NCBI GenBank assembly: GCA_016880595.1
Contig: JAEHDC010000023.1
Span: forward strand, 1-25,018
Direction of reading: 5' to 3'
DNA: 25,018 nucleotides
DNA from: Candidatus Saccharimonadota bacterium
GTDB taxonomy: Bacteria; Patescibacteriota; Saccharimonadia; Saccharimonadales; EFPC-124
The notes beneath the pieces are model-generated. The model did no database searches. It had not been told where the DNA came from and worked only from the letters and a program-made list of their open reading frames with translations. The translations under genes were made by a program, and so were the position numbers. Shown in pieces: positions 13,442-21,180 of the stretch (positions are counted from its first letter, which is position 1; every line of letters starts with the position of its first letter).

Positions 13442-13448
13442 AAAAGCA

Positions 13449-14462
13449 ATGAATAGAAAAGAAGATTATTCTGCTGTCAAAAAGCTTGTTGACGCTGCGC
13501 AACATATTGTGGTCATTCAGGCCGAAAACCCAGACGGCGATAGCGTGGGCAGCGCCATGGCTCTTGAGGAAATTTTGGGCGATTTGGGCAAAATAGTTAC
13601 GCTGTACTGCCCAGTGCAAATTGGCAGTTACCTTGGCTACATAAAGGGTTGCGACAGAATTGTGGACGAGCTGCCGCACAATTTTGACCTCAGCATAATT
13701 GTTGACACAGCCAGCGCCACGCTTTTGGAACGGGCAATTGAGCCAGCCAATTTGGCGCAAATTAAAACACGTCCCAGCATCGTCATCGACCATCACAGTA
13801 CCGAAGGCACAATCCCGTTTGAACATCTACCAATTATTGACGCCAGCAAGGTTGCCACCGGGGAACTAATTTACGAAATCGCAAAGACCAACAGCTGGGA
13901 TATCAACCCACAAGCCAGCGAGGATTTAGTGATTTCTATCTTGGCCGACTCGCTTGGCTTAATCACAGAAAACACCACCAGCAGCAGTATCCGAGCCGTA
14001 GCAAATTTAGTAGATTGCGGCGCCAGCCTCTGCGCAATTGACACGCGGCGACGCGAATTTATGAAGAAATCACCCGAAATCCTGTCCTACAAAGGCCAAC
14101 TTTTGCAGCGCGTAGAATACTTTGCCGACGGCGAGCTGGCCCTGGTGCACATTCCATGGGAAGAAATTACCGAATACAGCGCCAAATACAACCCCAGCAT
14201 GCTGGTAATTGACGAAATGCGCCTGGTCAACGACGTCAAGCTTGCAATCTGTTTAAAAACATATCCGGATGGCAAAATTACAGGCAAAATCCGTTGCAAT
14301 CCAGGCTACAAAATTGCCGAAACCGTGGCAAAATATTTTGGCGGCGGCGGCCATGCTTATGTTGCCGGCTTCCGCACCTACAGCGACAATTTTGATGAAG
14401 TTAAGGCCGAGCTAATTGGCGCCGTAAACAAGATTCTAAAAGAGTATAAAACCAAGGAGTAA
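13449..14462 (+). CDS. DHH/DHHA1 phosphoesterase (NrnA-like nano-RNase or pAp phosphatase)
   Basis: Likely degrades two- to five-base RNA ends or 3'-phosphoadenosine-5'-phosphate in the cytoplasm. The 337-residue protein has the DHH-family motifs: ENPDGDSVGSAMALEEIL (near 28-45), VDTAS (near 90), VIDHHSTEG (near 113-121, the DHH motif), a linker, and the DHHA1 domain with the substrate loop FGGGGHAYVAGF near 296-307. The first motif is usually T-H-x-x-P-D-x-D. Here the metal-binding His position is Ala (QAENPDGD), so metal binding may differ from the standard enzyme. The ATG at 13449 is chosen over an upstream in-frame start at 13383, because the promoter and divergent gene occupy that part. 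It is coupled to cysS, whose ribosome binding site lies in its last codons. Confidence 0.87.
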   Translation: MNRKEDYSAVKKLVDAAQHIVVIQAENPDGDSVGSAMALEEILGDLGKIVTLYCPVQIGSYLGYIKGCDRIVDELPHNFDLSIIVDTASATLLERAIEPANLAQIKTRPSIVIDHHSTEGTIPFEHLPIIDASKVATGELIYEIAKTNSWDINPQASEDLVISILADSLGLITENTTSSSIRAVANLVDCGASLCAIDTRRREFMKKSPEILSYKGQLLQRVEYFADGELALVHIPWEEITEYSAKYNPSMLVIDEMRLVNDVKLAICLKTYPDGKITGKIRCNPGYKIAETVAKYFGGGGHAYVAGFRTYSDNFDEVKAELIGAVNKILKEYKTKE

Positions 14463-14465
14463 ACC

Positions 14466-15869
14466 ATGCAGCTGTACAATTCCCTGACGCGCAAGTTGGA
14501 ACGATTTGTTCCACAGGCTGGAAACGAAGTTGGTTTGTACACTTGCGGCCCAACGGTTTACGACTATCAACACATTGGCAATTACAGCGCCTACGTACGC
14601 TGGGATACGCTTGTGCGCGTGCTGCGCGAGGATGGTTTTGCAGTCAATTGGGTAATGAACATAACAGACGTCGGTCATCTTACAAGTGATGCCGACGAAG
14701 GCGAAGACAAACTAGAAAAAGGCGCCACGCGCGAGGGCAAAACCGCCTGGGACGTTGCCGAGTTTTACATGGCAGACTTCTTGCACGGCTTAAGGTTACT
14801 AAACGTTTTAGAGCCATCAAAGATTGTGCGCGCCACAGATCACATCGCCGAGCAAATTGAGCTAGTAAAAAAATTAGAAGAAAAAGGCTACACCTATGTC
14901 ATTAACGACGGCGTTTATTTTGACACCACAAAATCCAAAAACTATGGCGAGCTGGCGCAATTAGATTTAAAAAATCAACAAGCTGGTGTGCGCGTTGCAT
15001 TAAATCCACAAAAACGCAATGCGTCTGACTTTGCACTCTGGAAATTCACTCCAAAAGATAAAAAACGAGACATGGAATGGGATAGCCCTTGGGGCAAAGG
15101 CTTCCCGGGCTGGCACTTGGAATGCTCGGCCATGAGCATGAAATACATTGGCGAAACGCTAGACATTCATACCGGCGGCATTGACCACTTGCCAGTTCAT
15201 CACGTTAACGAGATTGCTCAGTCCGAGGGCGCAACAGGCAAGCAGTTCTCTCGCTTTTGGCTACATAATAACCACATTATGGTTGATGGCAAAAAAATTT
15301 CAAAAAGTCTTGGCAACGGCGTGCTATTGCATCAGCTTGCCAAAAAAGGCTTTGACGCACTGGACGTGCGCATGCTGTTTTTGCAAAGTCACTACCGCAC
15401 TAAAGCTAACTTTACAATCGGTGGGCTAGAGGCTGCTCGGCAACGACGGCAAAGCTTGCAGGCGTTTGCCGATTTACGTTTCCAGACCATTGATGGCGGT
15501 CTAATTGACAAAGCTGCTTTTATCGAAACAAAGCGCATAATCTTTGAAGAGTTGCAAGAAGATTTACATACCCCCGAGGCTCTCGCGGCGCTAAGCGATT
15601 TAGTTGGCGGTGCTGAAAACGGCTTGATTGAACCAGGAGCTAAAGAAGTTTTTGAACATTTTATCAATTTCCTTGACCGCGTTCTAGGCTTGGGCTTAGG
15701 CGATAGCGGCGACATAACTAAGGAGCAAAAAACGTTAATCGCCGAACGAGATACCGCCCGCCAACGCAAAGATTTTGCTCGTGCGGACGAAATTCGCAGC
15801 CAACTTTTATCTCAAAAAATTGAACTTCGCGACACGCCGCTAGCAACGGTTTGGTCAAGAATTATCTAA
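14466..15869 (+). CDS. cysS: Cysteinyl-tRNA synthetase
   Basis: Charges tRNA-Cys. The class I synthetase motifs are in place in a 467-residue protein: the zinc and substrate Cys27 in CGPTVYDYQHIGN with the HIGH-type signature HIGN, then GWHLECSAMSMKYIG with the second zinc Cys, GGIDHLPVHHVNEIAQSE with the His/Glu ligands, and the KMSKS loop as KISKSLGN at about 276-283. The C-terminal helical anticodon-side domain ends with RQRKDFARADEIRSQL, the usual tail motif. AAGGAG lies inside the end of the DHH gene, seven bases before the ATG. Its stop overlaps the stop of the convergent AI-2E gene. Confidence 0.96.
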   Translation: MQLYNSLTRKLERFVPQAGNEVGLYTCGPTVYDYQHIGNYSAYVRWDTLVRVLREDGFAVNWVMNITDVGHLTSDADEGEDKLEKGATREGKTAWDVAEFYMADFLHGLRLLNVLEPSKIVRATDHIAEQIELVKKLEEKGYTYVINDGVYFDTTKSKNYGELAQLDLKNQQAGVRVALNPQKRNASDFALWKFTPKDKKRDMEWDSPWGKGFPGWHLECSAMSMKYIGETLDIHTGGIDHLPVHHVNEIAQSEGATGKQFSRFWLHNNHIMVDGKKISKSLGNGVLLHQLAKKGFDALDVRMLFLQSHYRTKANFTIGGLEAARQRRQSLQAFADLRFQTIDGGLIDKAAFIETKRIIFEELQEDLHTPEALAALSDLVGGAENGLIEPGAKEVFEHFINFLDRVLGLGLGDSGDITKEQKTLIAERDTARQRKDFARADEIRSQLLSQKIELRDTPLATVWSRII

Positions 15870-16993
15870 ACTTCCTTAGCTGCCATCTCCACAAGCTGAT
15901 CGCGTTTGGCGACTTTTGCCTTGTGCTTGCGGTGTTCCATGTAATCTTCTAGCAAAACTCTTATGCAGCCAGCAATTGGGATAGCCAAAATACCGCCCAT
16001 AAATCCAAGCAAGGACATACCAATAACCAAAGCAACTAGGACAGACAAGGCGCTCAACGCTACAGAGCGCGCCTGCACAACAGGTTGAATAAAATTATTC
16101 TCGATTTGCTGGTAAACTATGTAGTAAATGAAGAAGGCAAGTGCTGCAAATGGGTTAGTGAACATAAGCACAAAAGTAACTAGCACAGCACCGAGTGTCG
16201 CGCCGATTAACGGAATTAGATCTGTTATAAAGATCAAGCCGGCCAGCGGCACTACTGCGCCGACCGACAAATCAAACAATGGCACCGCGACCAACAGTAC
16301 AGTCAGACCAAGACTACCAGCAATGGCCGCGACAACAACCTGGCCGTTTACATAGCCGCTGATTACCTCATACATTTTGGCAGCGATGTGTTGGTGGCGA
16401 GCCAGAGTTTCGTCGTTTGTGTATAAATTCCAAAAACGTTCGATCCAAATTGGCCCCTCAATTAACATCAAGAAAGTTAAAATCAAAAGTGTAATTACAG
16501 TCACAAAACCACTAAAGAAGGATGAGATTCCGCCAATTACAGACGTGGCAGCACCTTGCGCAATTGTCCCAGCTTGTTCCTGCATGCCAGATACTAGCTG
16601 ATTAACTTGATCTTGCAAGCCGTATCGGGCAATAAAATCCGAGACCAGCCCGCCACGATCTTGCAAGGTCACAATGTAGTTTGGTAAATTTTGTATAAAT
16701 ATTGAAGTTTGATTGATAATTGGCGGTACGGCCACATAGACAAATGATCCAACTACTACCAAAAAAATTATAAATGCAATGCTTGTAGCCAGGCCACGTT
16801 TTTTGCCAGGCAATCTTTGAGCCATTGCACTAACCGGTTTATTTAGCGCTAGTGCCAAAATCATCGAGCCTATAACAATAAATATCGCAGTCCAAGCCTG
16901 CCATATTAAAAAGACGATTGCTATAAAGACGCCGATTTCGGCCAGAACTCGTATAACTGTCCTGGTTTGAATCTCAATTAAAATTTTTCTCAT
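15866..16993 (-). CDS. AI-2E family membrane protein (YdiK/PerM-like)
   Basis: A polytopic membrane protein of the AI-2 exporter / Na+(H+) antiporter superfamily; the real substrate is unknown for most members. The 375-residue product has a pair of N-terminal membrane segments (about 16-50), a third near 68-95, and an extracytoplasmic helical domain (about 100-150). It then has TSVIGGISSFFSGFVTVITLLILTFLML-type segments and the C-terminal bundle with DLIPLIGATLGA and QQIENNFIQPVVQARSV, which is the family hallmark. It ends in a basic cytoplasmic tail. ATG 16993 is chosen because a promoter (-35 TTGATT 17027-17032, -10 CATACT 17004-17009) lies ten bases upstream and covers the only earlier start (TTG 17032). 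Its stop codon overlaps that of cysS tail to tail. Confidence 0.88.
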   Translation of the reverse strand: MRKILIEIQTRTVIRVLAEIGVFIAIVFLIWQAWTAIFIVIGSMILALALNKPVSAMAQRLPGKKRGLATSIAFIIFLVVVGSFVYVAVPPIINQTSIFIQNLPNYIVTLQDRGGLVSDFIARYGLQDQVNQLVSGMQEQAGTIAQGAATSVIGGISSFFSGFVTVITLLILTFLMLIEGPIWIERFWNLYTNDETLARHQHIAAKMYEVISGYVNGQVVVAAIAGSLGLTVLLVAVPLFDLSVGAVVPLAGLIFITDLIPLIGATLGAVLVTFVLMFTNPFAALAFFIYYIVYQQIENNFIQPVVQARSVALSALSVLVALVIGMSLLGFMGGILAIPIAGCIRVLLEDYMEHRKHKAKVAKRDQLVEMAAKEV

Positions 16994-17003
16994 GCTAAAT
17001 ATA

Positions 17004-17032
17004 AGTATGATGGCAATTGCCTCAAAAATCAA
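17004..17032 (-). promoter_or_regulatory. Near-leaderless promoter of the AI-2E gene
   Basis: Minus strand: -35 TTGATT (17032-17027), a 17-base spacer, -10 CATACT (17009-17004). The ATG at 16993 follows after ten bases, so the leader would be about four bases long. No Shine-Dalgarno motif. Confidence 0.55.
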
Positions 17033-17041
17033 CAGTGGTTA

Positions 17042-17086
17042 TGAATAAATGCTCTGCGCGACCCCAAGCGGAGCCACGCAGAGCAT
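17042..17086 (-). terminator. Terminator of the helicase gene
   Basis: A 10-bp perfect stem ATGCTCTGCG / CGCAGAGCAT (17049-17058 with 17077-17086) with an 18-base loop. On the minus strand it is followed by TTTATTC. It lies 13 bases after the helicase stop. Confidence 0.65.
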
Positions 17087-17099
17087 GATCAAACTGACC

Positions 17100-20000
17100 C
17101 TAACTGTTTACCGTTGACCGTGCCAGAAGCCCGTCCTCTTCTGCATCAAGAAATGTCTCAATCTCTTGCATTGCGTTATCCACCGCCTCAAACCATTCAT
17201 TGATGGACTCAATGGATTCCCGAGGCATATTCTGTAGCCTATGGCTAAGCCCAGAATATAATGCATTCGGCAATGCTCCTAGAGATTCAAGCCACTCACG
17301 ACACTTTTTGGCGTGCTCCTCAGCCTCGCAAACGGCTTCTTGAAGCTCATTAGCTGTGGCATTCGTCTGCAATAAAAATGTCGTTGCGATCTCTATCCAC
17401 CCCGAAAGTTGGGCTTGCGTCATCGTTTCGAACACAAGCGCCAGCTCTTCAAGAGCTCTAAGATCTCTGGCAAACGTAGGATTTAATGTTGACGCATCAG
17501 GAAGCTCTCTCAAAATGTCTTGAGCTTTTTTGCGCAAAGCACCAAGCTGAACGTCGCCTACGGCTTTATTGGCAAGAGCTATTCTGCAATCCGCCGCTGC
17601 CTGCTTACGAAACCAGACTAATTCATACTTCACGGCTTTACCCGCATCTTCTACGGTTTTATAGGAACCGTAGGCAAGCAATGGCCGTCCGTCAAATGCA
17701 CTTACACCATACGTTTCAACAATCGTGGCAGCAGGAATGACAATTTCATCTCCACTAAGTACAGATGATGGCCTTGTCCACTCTCGCCAAACAGCTTCAT
17801 CTCTACGTGTTAGCACAAAATGCCGTGCGTTGCATGCAGATCCACGATAAATTGTACATTGCTTCATTGTAGCGCTTGGACTAGTAAACACTACAACTTC
17901 AACCTCCCCACCGGAAGGAAGAAGTATCTCTTTTGAAAGTGACCGCCAGAGCTCAATATCCTCTGCCTCATCAAGCCTTATACTGGCAGCACCACGAGAA
18001 TGATATCTTACAGTAAACTGCTTGCCAGAAATTGTAATCTCATCTGGAAAATCGTGACCAATCTGCTCTATCCTCTGAGATGGAATGCAATCTTCCAGCT
18101 TTAGGACAAGATTAACGCCAGCCTCAACAAGAGCGTCAAGATCGGCATTTGAACAAGCGAATCCAATCCTTTCAAGATAAAAATCTTCAAGACTCAGATG
18201 CGGTATTGTTGGATCTTTCAACCTAAGGTTGTCGAGCTGGCATAGTACTTCACGATTCGCCGCACACAACTCTGGATTCCATGCAGAACCATCGCTGGCC
18301 AGTTCTTTTGCCATAACGGCCGCAGCTTCTTGGCTAGGCTCTGCCGGCGTCCATGAGTTGCCGCATGCTACGCCACAAAAACGCAGCGTAGTACCAACTG
18401 CTACGCAGCCTTTTTCTGCAAGATAGCGCATACCCTGATCGTAGCTTTCGTACCCAACAAGAGCTTGAGCCGTATTTGGCGCAAGCTCACTATACAATTC
18501 CGGCGTAATCGCCGATATTCTTGTCAAAAATCGCCGCACGCCCGAGCCACCATCGCCATACTTATAAACAATTGGCTCTGCAACAACCAATCTAGGCCCT
18601 GAGCTTACAGCTGAAGTCTTGTCGAGATTCCAATAGTCATAGCCTAATCCAACGTATGTTGAGTTATCGAATACAAAAACCCTGTCAATCATGCCGGCAA
18701 TTACCGACCTCAGGATTGCTTCGCGACTGCCTGTTGATTCAATTTCCCAGCCAGCTCGCTCAAGACGACTAACGATATCGTAAATCCTAGATTTTACTCT
18801 CCTAAGCGAACCCGGACTAACGCCTGCTGCGCGAAGCTCATTCTGCGTTTTTCCGCGACACCAATTGTACAGGTTAAGTAGTGCAAGAGCATCAGATTCG
18901 TTCTCGCCACCGTACAAAGAGGAGCCGCAAAGGCATTTGTTTTTTCCACTATCTCGGCATGCTGTGCATTTTGTTAGCATTGACCGCTCCTCAAAGAGGG
19001 CAGCAACTTTAACTACGTCCCCAACGACGCCAAGCTTTCGAGCTTCAACAACCATACGGGCGTTGCGTACACCAATCGTCATACGCGCAACCTCTTTGCC
19101 AACAGGCGTGACTTTTTTCCTTTCGTCAATACAGCCAAGCGCTATGAGCACTTGCAAGGCGCTTAAGACCTCGGACCGATTCGGCGGATCCATAAAATCA
19201 AGTTTCTCTGAATTAAATCCTGCAGCCATAAGCCTTAGGATAAATTGATCGAGGCTTAACCTCTGGATCTCAGGAACATCGTGCCTTGGACGAGCATTTT
19301 TAAATCTTTCGTCGCAAAAATCGACATAAATGCCAGGTCCATCGCGCCCAGACCTTCCACGCCTTTGGTCACGCGAATCCAAGGAAATTGGAGCTAATAT
19401 TAAGCGCTCAATGCCATTGTAATTCTCAACTCGCCGCTCCATGCCTGAATCAATCACAACTGACACGCCAGGAATAGTCAAACCATCCTGAGCAGCATTG
19501 GTTGCAAGAATAATCTTGGGGCGATCAAAGTCCGCTAGGCACACTTGAATTTCACTTGCCGATAGGTCAGAGTGAAACAAAAGAACCTCAGCCTCAACTC
19601 CGCAATCCCGTAAAGCAGCAGCAGCTCCGCTGATATCAGACTTACCAGGGAAAAACGCCTCCACATCGTGGCCCATACCAGCGTAATACATACATTCTTC
19701 TACAATTGATCCAGTTTTCGGATCTCGATCTTCAATCTCAAACTGACGACCAACAATGTCAATGATGGGAGCACCATCAAAGTATTGTGAAAACCGCAAT
19801 GCGTCAATTGTAGCGCTCATAATCACGATCTTAAAGCCGCGGCAAGCCGCAACCTTCTTCGCCCAAGCCATCAGCGCGTCTACACCAATTGTTCGCTTAT
19901 GTGCCTCATCAATGAAAAGCACGGTGTAGTAGCTATTGTCGCCATCAAACAATGACCGAACAAGCTCAAGCCCCTCGGTCACATATAGCAAATCTGCCTG

Positions 20001-20276
20001 ATCGCTATCCGCGTGTTCTCCGCCGATACGGTAGCTAACCCGACCATCAATTCCATGTGAATCGCAGAGCCGCGCCACATACCCTGCGAGCGACCTCACG
20101 GTCTGGCGCAAAGGCTGCGTAACAACAACTCTGTAGCCAGCCTGCATTGCTGCAAGCGGCAGGATGGTAGATTTACCAGAACCGGTTTCTCCTTGGACAA
20201 TTACAACATCGCTAAAGTCAAGCGCACGGATTAACTCATCAGCATACTCTGCAGCTGGCAATTTTGCACAAGACAA
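17100..20276 (-). CDS. DEAH-box ATP-dependent helicase (HrpA/HrpB-like), about 1058 aa
   Basis: An NTP-driven RNA (or DNA) helicase of superfamily 2. Motifs, counted from the upstream TTG at 20288: I GETGSGKST (33-41), Ia TQPLRQTV, II DEAH (about 127-130), III SAT (about 158-160), V TNAAQDGLTIPGV, VI QRRGRSGR (about 309-316). The winged-helix and ratchet domains follow. A cluster CTACRDSGKNKCLCG (C-x2-C-x8-C-x-C, about 451-465) sits in the ratchet region and could bind zinc. The last 350 residues are poorly recognised, with a predicted coiled coil near the end (about 1000-1050). No ATG exists near the front. TTG 20276 is preferred because GGAG lies six bases before it; TTG 20288, directly after a stop, would add four residues. 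HrpA and HrpB cannot be separated with confidence. Confidence 0.87.
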   Translation of the reverse strand: MSCAKLPAAEYADELIRALDFSDVVIVQGETGSGKSTILPLAAMQAGYRVVVTQPLRQTVRSLAGYVARLCDSHGIDGRVSYRIGGEHADSDQADLLYVTEGLELVRSLFDGDNSYYTVLFIDEAHKRTIGVDALMAWAKKVAACRGFKIVIMSATIDALRFSQYFDGAPIIDIVGRQFEIEDRDPKTGSIVEECMYYAGMGHDVEAFFPGKSDISGAAAALRDCGVEAEVLLFHSDLSASEIQVCLADFDRPKIILATNAAQDGLTIPGVSVVIDSGMERRVENYNGIERLILAPISLDSRDQRRGRSGRDGPGIYVDFCDERFKNARPRHDVPEIQRLSLDQFILRLMAAGFNSEKLDFMDPPNRSEVLSALQVLIALGCIDERKKVTPVGKEVARMTIGVRNARMVVEARKLGVVGDVVKVAALFEERSMLTKCTACRDSGKNKCLCGSSLYGGENESDALALLNLYNWCRGKTQNELRAAGVSPGSLRRVKSRIYDIVSRLERAGWEIESTGSREAILRSVIAGMIDRVFVFDNSTYVGLGYDYWNLDKTSAVSSGPRLVVAEPIVYKYGDGGSGVRRFLTRISAITPELYSELAPNTAQALVGYESYDQGMRYLAEKGCVAVGTTLRFCGVACGNSWTPAEPSQEAAAVMAKELASDGSAWNPELCAANREVLCQLDNLRLKDPTIPHLSLEDFYLERIGFACSNADLDALVEAGVNLVLKLEDCIPSQRIEQIGHDFPDEITISGKQFTVRYHSRGAASIRLDEAEDIELWRSLSKEILLPSGGEVEVVVFTSPSATMKQCTIYRGSACNARHFVLTRRDEAVWREWTRPSSVLSGDEIVIPAATIVETYGVSAFDGRPLLAYGSYKTVEDAGKAVKYELVWFRKQAAADCRIALANKAVGDVQLGALRKKAQDILRELPDASTLNPTFARDLRALEELALVFETMTQAQLSGWIEIATTFLLQTNATANELQEAVCEAEEHAKKCREWLESLGALPNALYSGLSHRLQNMPRESIESINEWFEAVDNAMQEIETFLDAEEDGLLARSTVNS

Positions 20277-20309
20277 GGTCTTCTCCAATCAGTAAGTAAA
20301 TCAGTTTTT

Positions 20310-20340
20310 AAGGTTCGAACCTTCTATTGCGCAAGCGCAA
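20310..20340 (-). promoter_or_regulatory. Two adjacent palindromes in the helicase leader
   Basis: A perfect 14-base palindrome AAGGTTCGAACCTT (20310-20323), and three bases on a hairpin-forming inverted repeat TTGCGC-AA-GCGCAA (20327-20340). They lie between the likely promoter (minus -10 TATAAT at 20366-20361) and the start codon. They could be a repressor operator or RNA stems limiting expression of the large helicase. Confidence 0.4.
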
Positions 20341-20356
20341 GATAAGATTCGCGCCC

Positions 20357-20405
20357 ATAAATTATAAGTAGTTTACAAAAGCCAATCTTAATTTATAAAT
20401 TATAA
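20357..20405 (-). promoter_or_regulatory. AT-rich repeat with two possible -10 elements for the helicase
   Basis: The 11-base sequence ATAAATTATAA occurs at 20357-20367 and again at 20395-20405. On the minus strand each contains TATAAT, so they may be tandem promoters. Neither has a convincing -35. They lie between the ABC operon terminator and the helicase start. Confidence 0.4.
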
Positions 20406-20429
20406 CATTCATACAATACTGCGTCCATC

Positions 20430-20470
20430 TAAAAACAAATCCGCCAGACAAGCCTAAGCCCGCTGGCGGA
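20430..20470 (-). terminator. Terminator of the ABC transporter operon
   Basis: An 8-bp stem TCCGCCAG / CTGGCGGA (20440-20447 with 20463-20470) whose loop holds a further AAGCC-type pairing. On the minus strand it is followed by TTTGTTTTTAG. It lies about 20 bases after the ABC ATPase stop. Confidence 0.75.
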
Positions 20471-20489
20471 AGTGTTATTTGCACCTCAA

Positions 20490-21179
20490 TTAACTTTTCT
20501 TTTGAGGTTTTTCTTCGTGCAAAATGCCATCTACCAATTTAAACGTTTTGTCGGTTTTGCCAGCAATGGACAAATCGTGCGTAACGGCTACAATTGTGAC
20601 TTTTTCTGAACGGGTCAGGCTGTGCAACAGACCAAAAATGTGCTCACCAGTTTGCGAATCCAGGTTGCCGGTTGGCTCGTCGGCCAAGATGAGTTTTGGT
20701 TTGTTAGCCAAAGCTCTGGCGATAGCCACGCGCTGTTGCTCACCGCCAGATAGGCGAGTGGGACGACGCAGCTGCTTACCGTCCTCCAGACCGACTTGGT
20801 CAAGTAGACTCTTGGCACGATTAAGACGCTTGGCTTTTGGCACGCCCGCAAACTCCATTGGCAGCATCACGTTCTCAATTGCAGTCAAATTTGGAACCAA
20901 ATTGTACTGCTGGAACACAAAACCAATATCTGCGCAACGATAAGCCGTTAGCTTCTTAGCTGACAGTTTTGCTATATCTACTTCATCAACAAAAATGCTG
21001 CCTTTAGTTGGCTGGTCAAGCGCACCCAGTAAAGCTAGGAGCGTACTTTTGCCGCTACCGCTTTTACCAATAATGGCCGCAAATTCACCAGTTTCAACCT
21101 GAAAGTTTACGTCTTTTACAGGTGTAATTTTATTATCACCCTGACGAAACTCTTTTACTAAATGATCAACTTGTAACAT
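20490..21179 (-). CDS. ABC transporter ATP-binding protein (LolD/MacB type)
   Basis: The cytoplasmic ATPase of a type VII (MacB-LolCDE-FtsEX class) ABC system that drives a mechanotransmission permease. The 229-residue protein has Walker A GKSGSGKST (38-46), Q-loop FVFQQYNLVPNLTAIENV (near 87-104), signature LSGGEQQRVAIARAL (near 143-157), Walker B LILADEPTGNLDS and H-loop VTHDLS. The VFQQYNLVPNLT and DEPTGNLD blocks are characteristic of this class. GGGGAG lies seven bases before the ATG, at the end of the permease gene; one base separates the two genes, so they are one operon. In organisms without an outer membrane this class serves antimicrobial peptide resistance or envelope functions. 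The substrate here is unknown. Confidence 0.93.
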   Translation of the reverse strand: MLQVDHLVKEFRQGDNKITPVKDVNFQVETGEFAAIIGKSGSGKSTLLALLGALDQPTKGSIFVDEVDIAKLSAKKLTAYRCADIGFVFQQYNLVPNLTAIENVMLPMEFAGVPKAKRLNRAKSLLDQVGLEDGKQLRRPTRLSGGEQQRVAIARALANKPKLILADEPTGNLDSQTGEHIFGLLHSLTRSEKVTIVAVTHDLSIAGKTDKTFKLVDGILHEEKPQKKS

Positions 21180-21180
21180 A

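Noticed and set aside
13383..13448. Upstream in-frame start of the DHH gene
   Set aside because: It would cover the divergent promoters and the start of the opposite-strand gene; the ATG at 13449 follows the -10 element directly.
20310..20323. GGTTCGAACC looks like a tRNA T-arm
   Set aside because: No acceptor stem, anticodon arm or CCA-adjacent end can be built around it on either strand; it is a plain palindrome.
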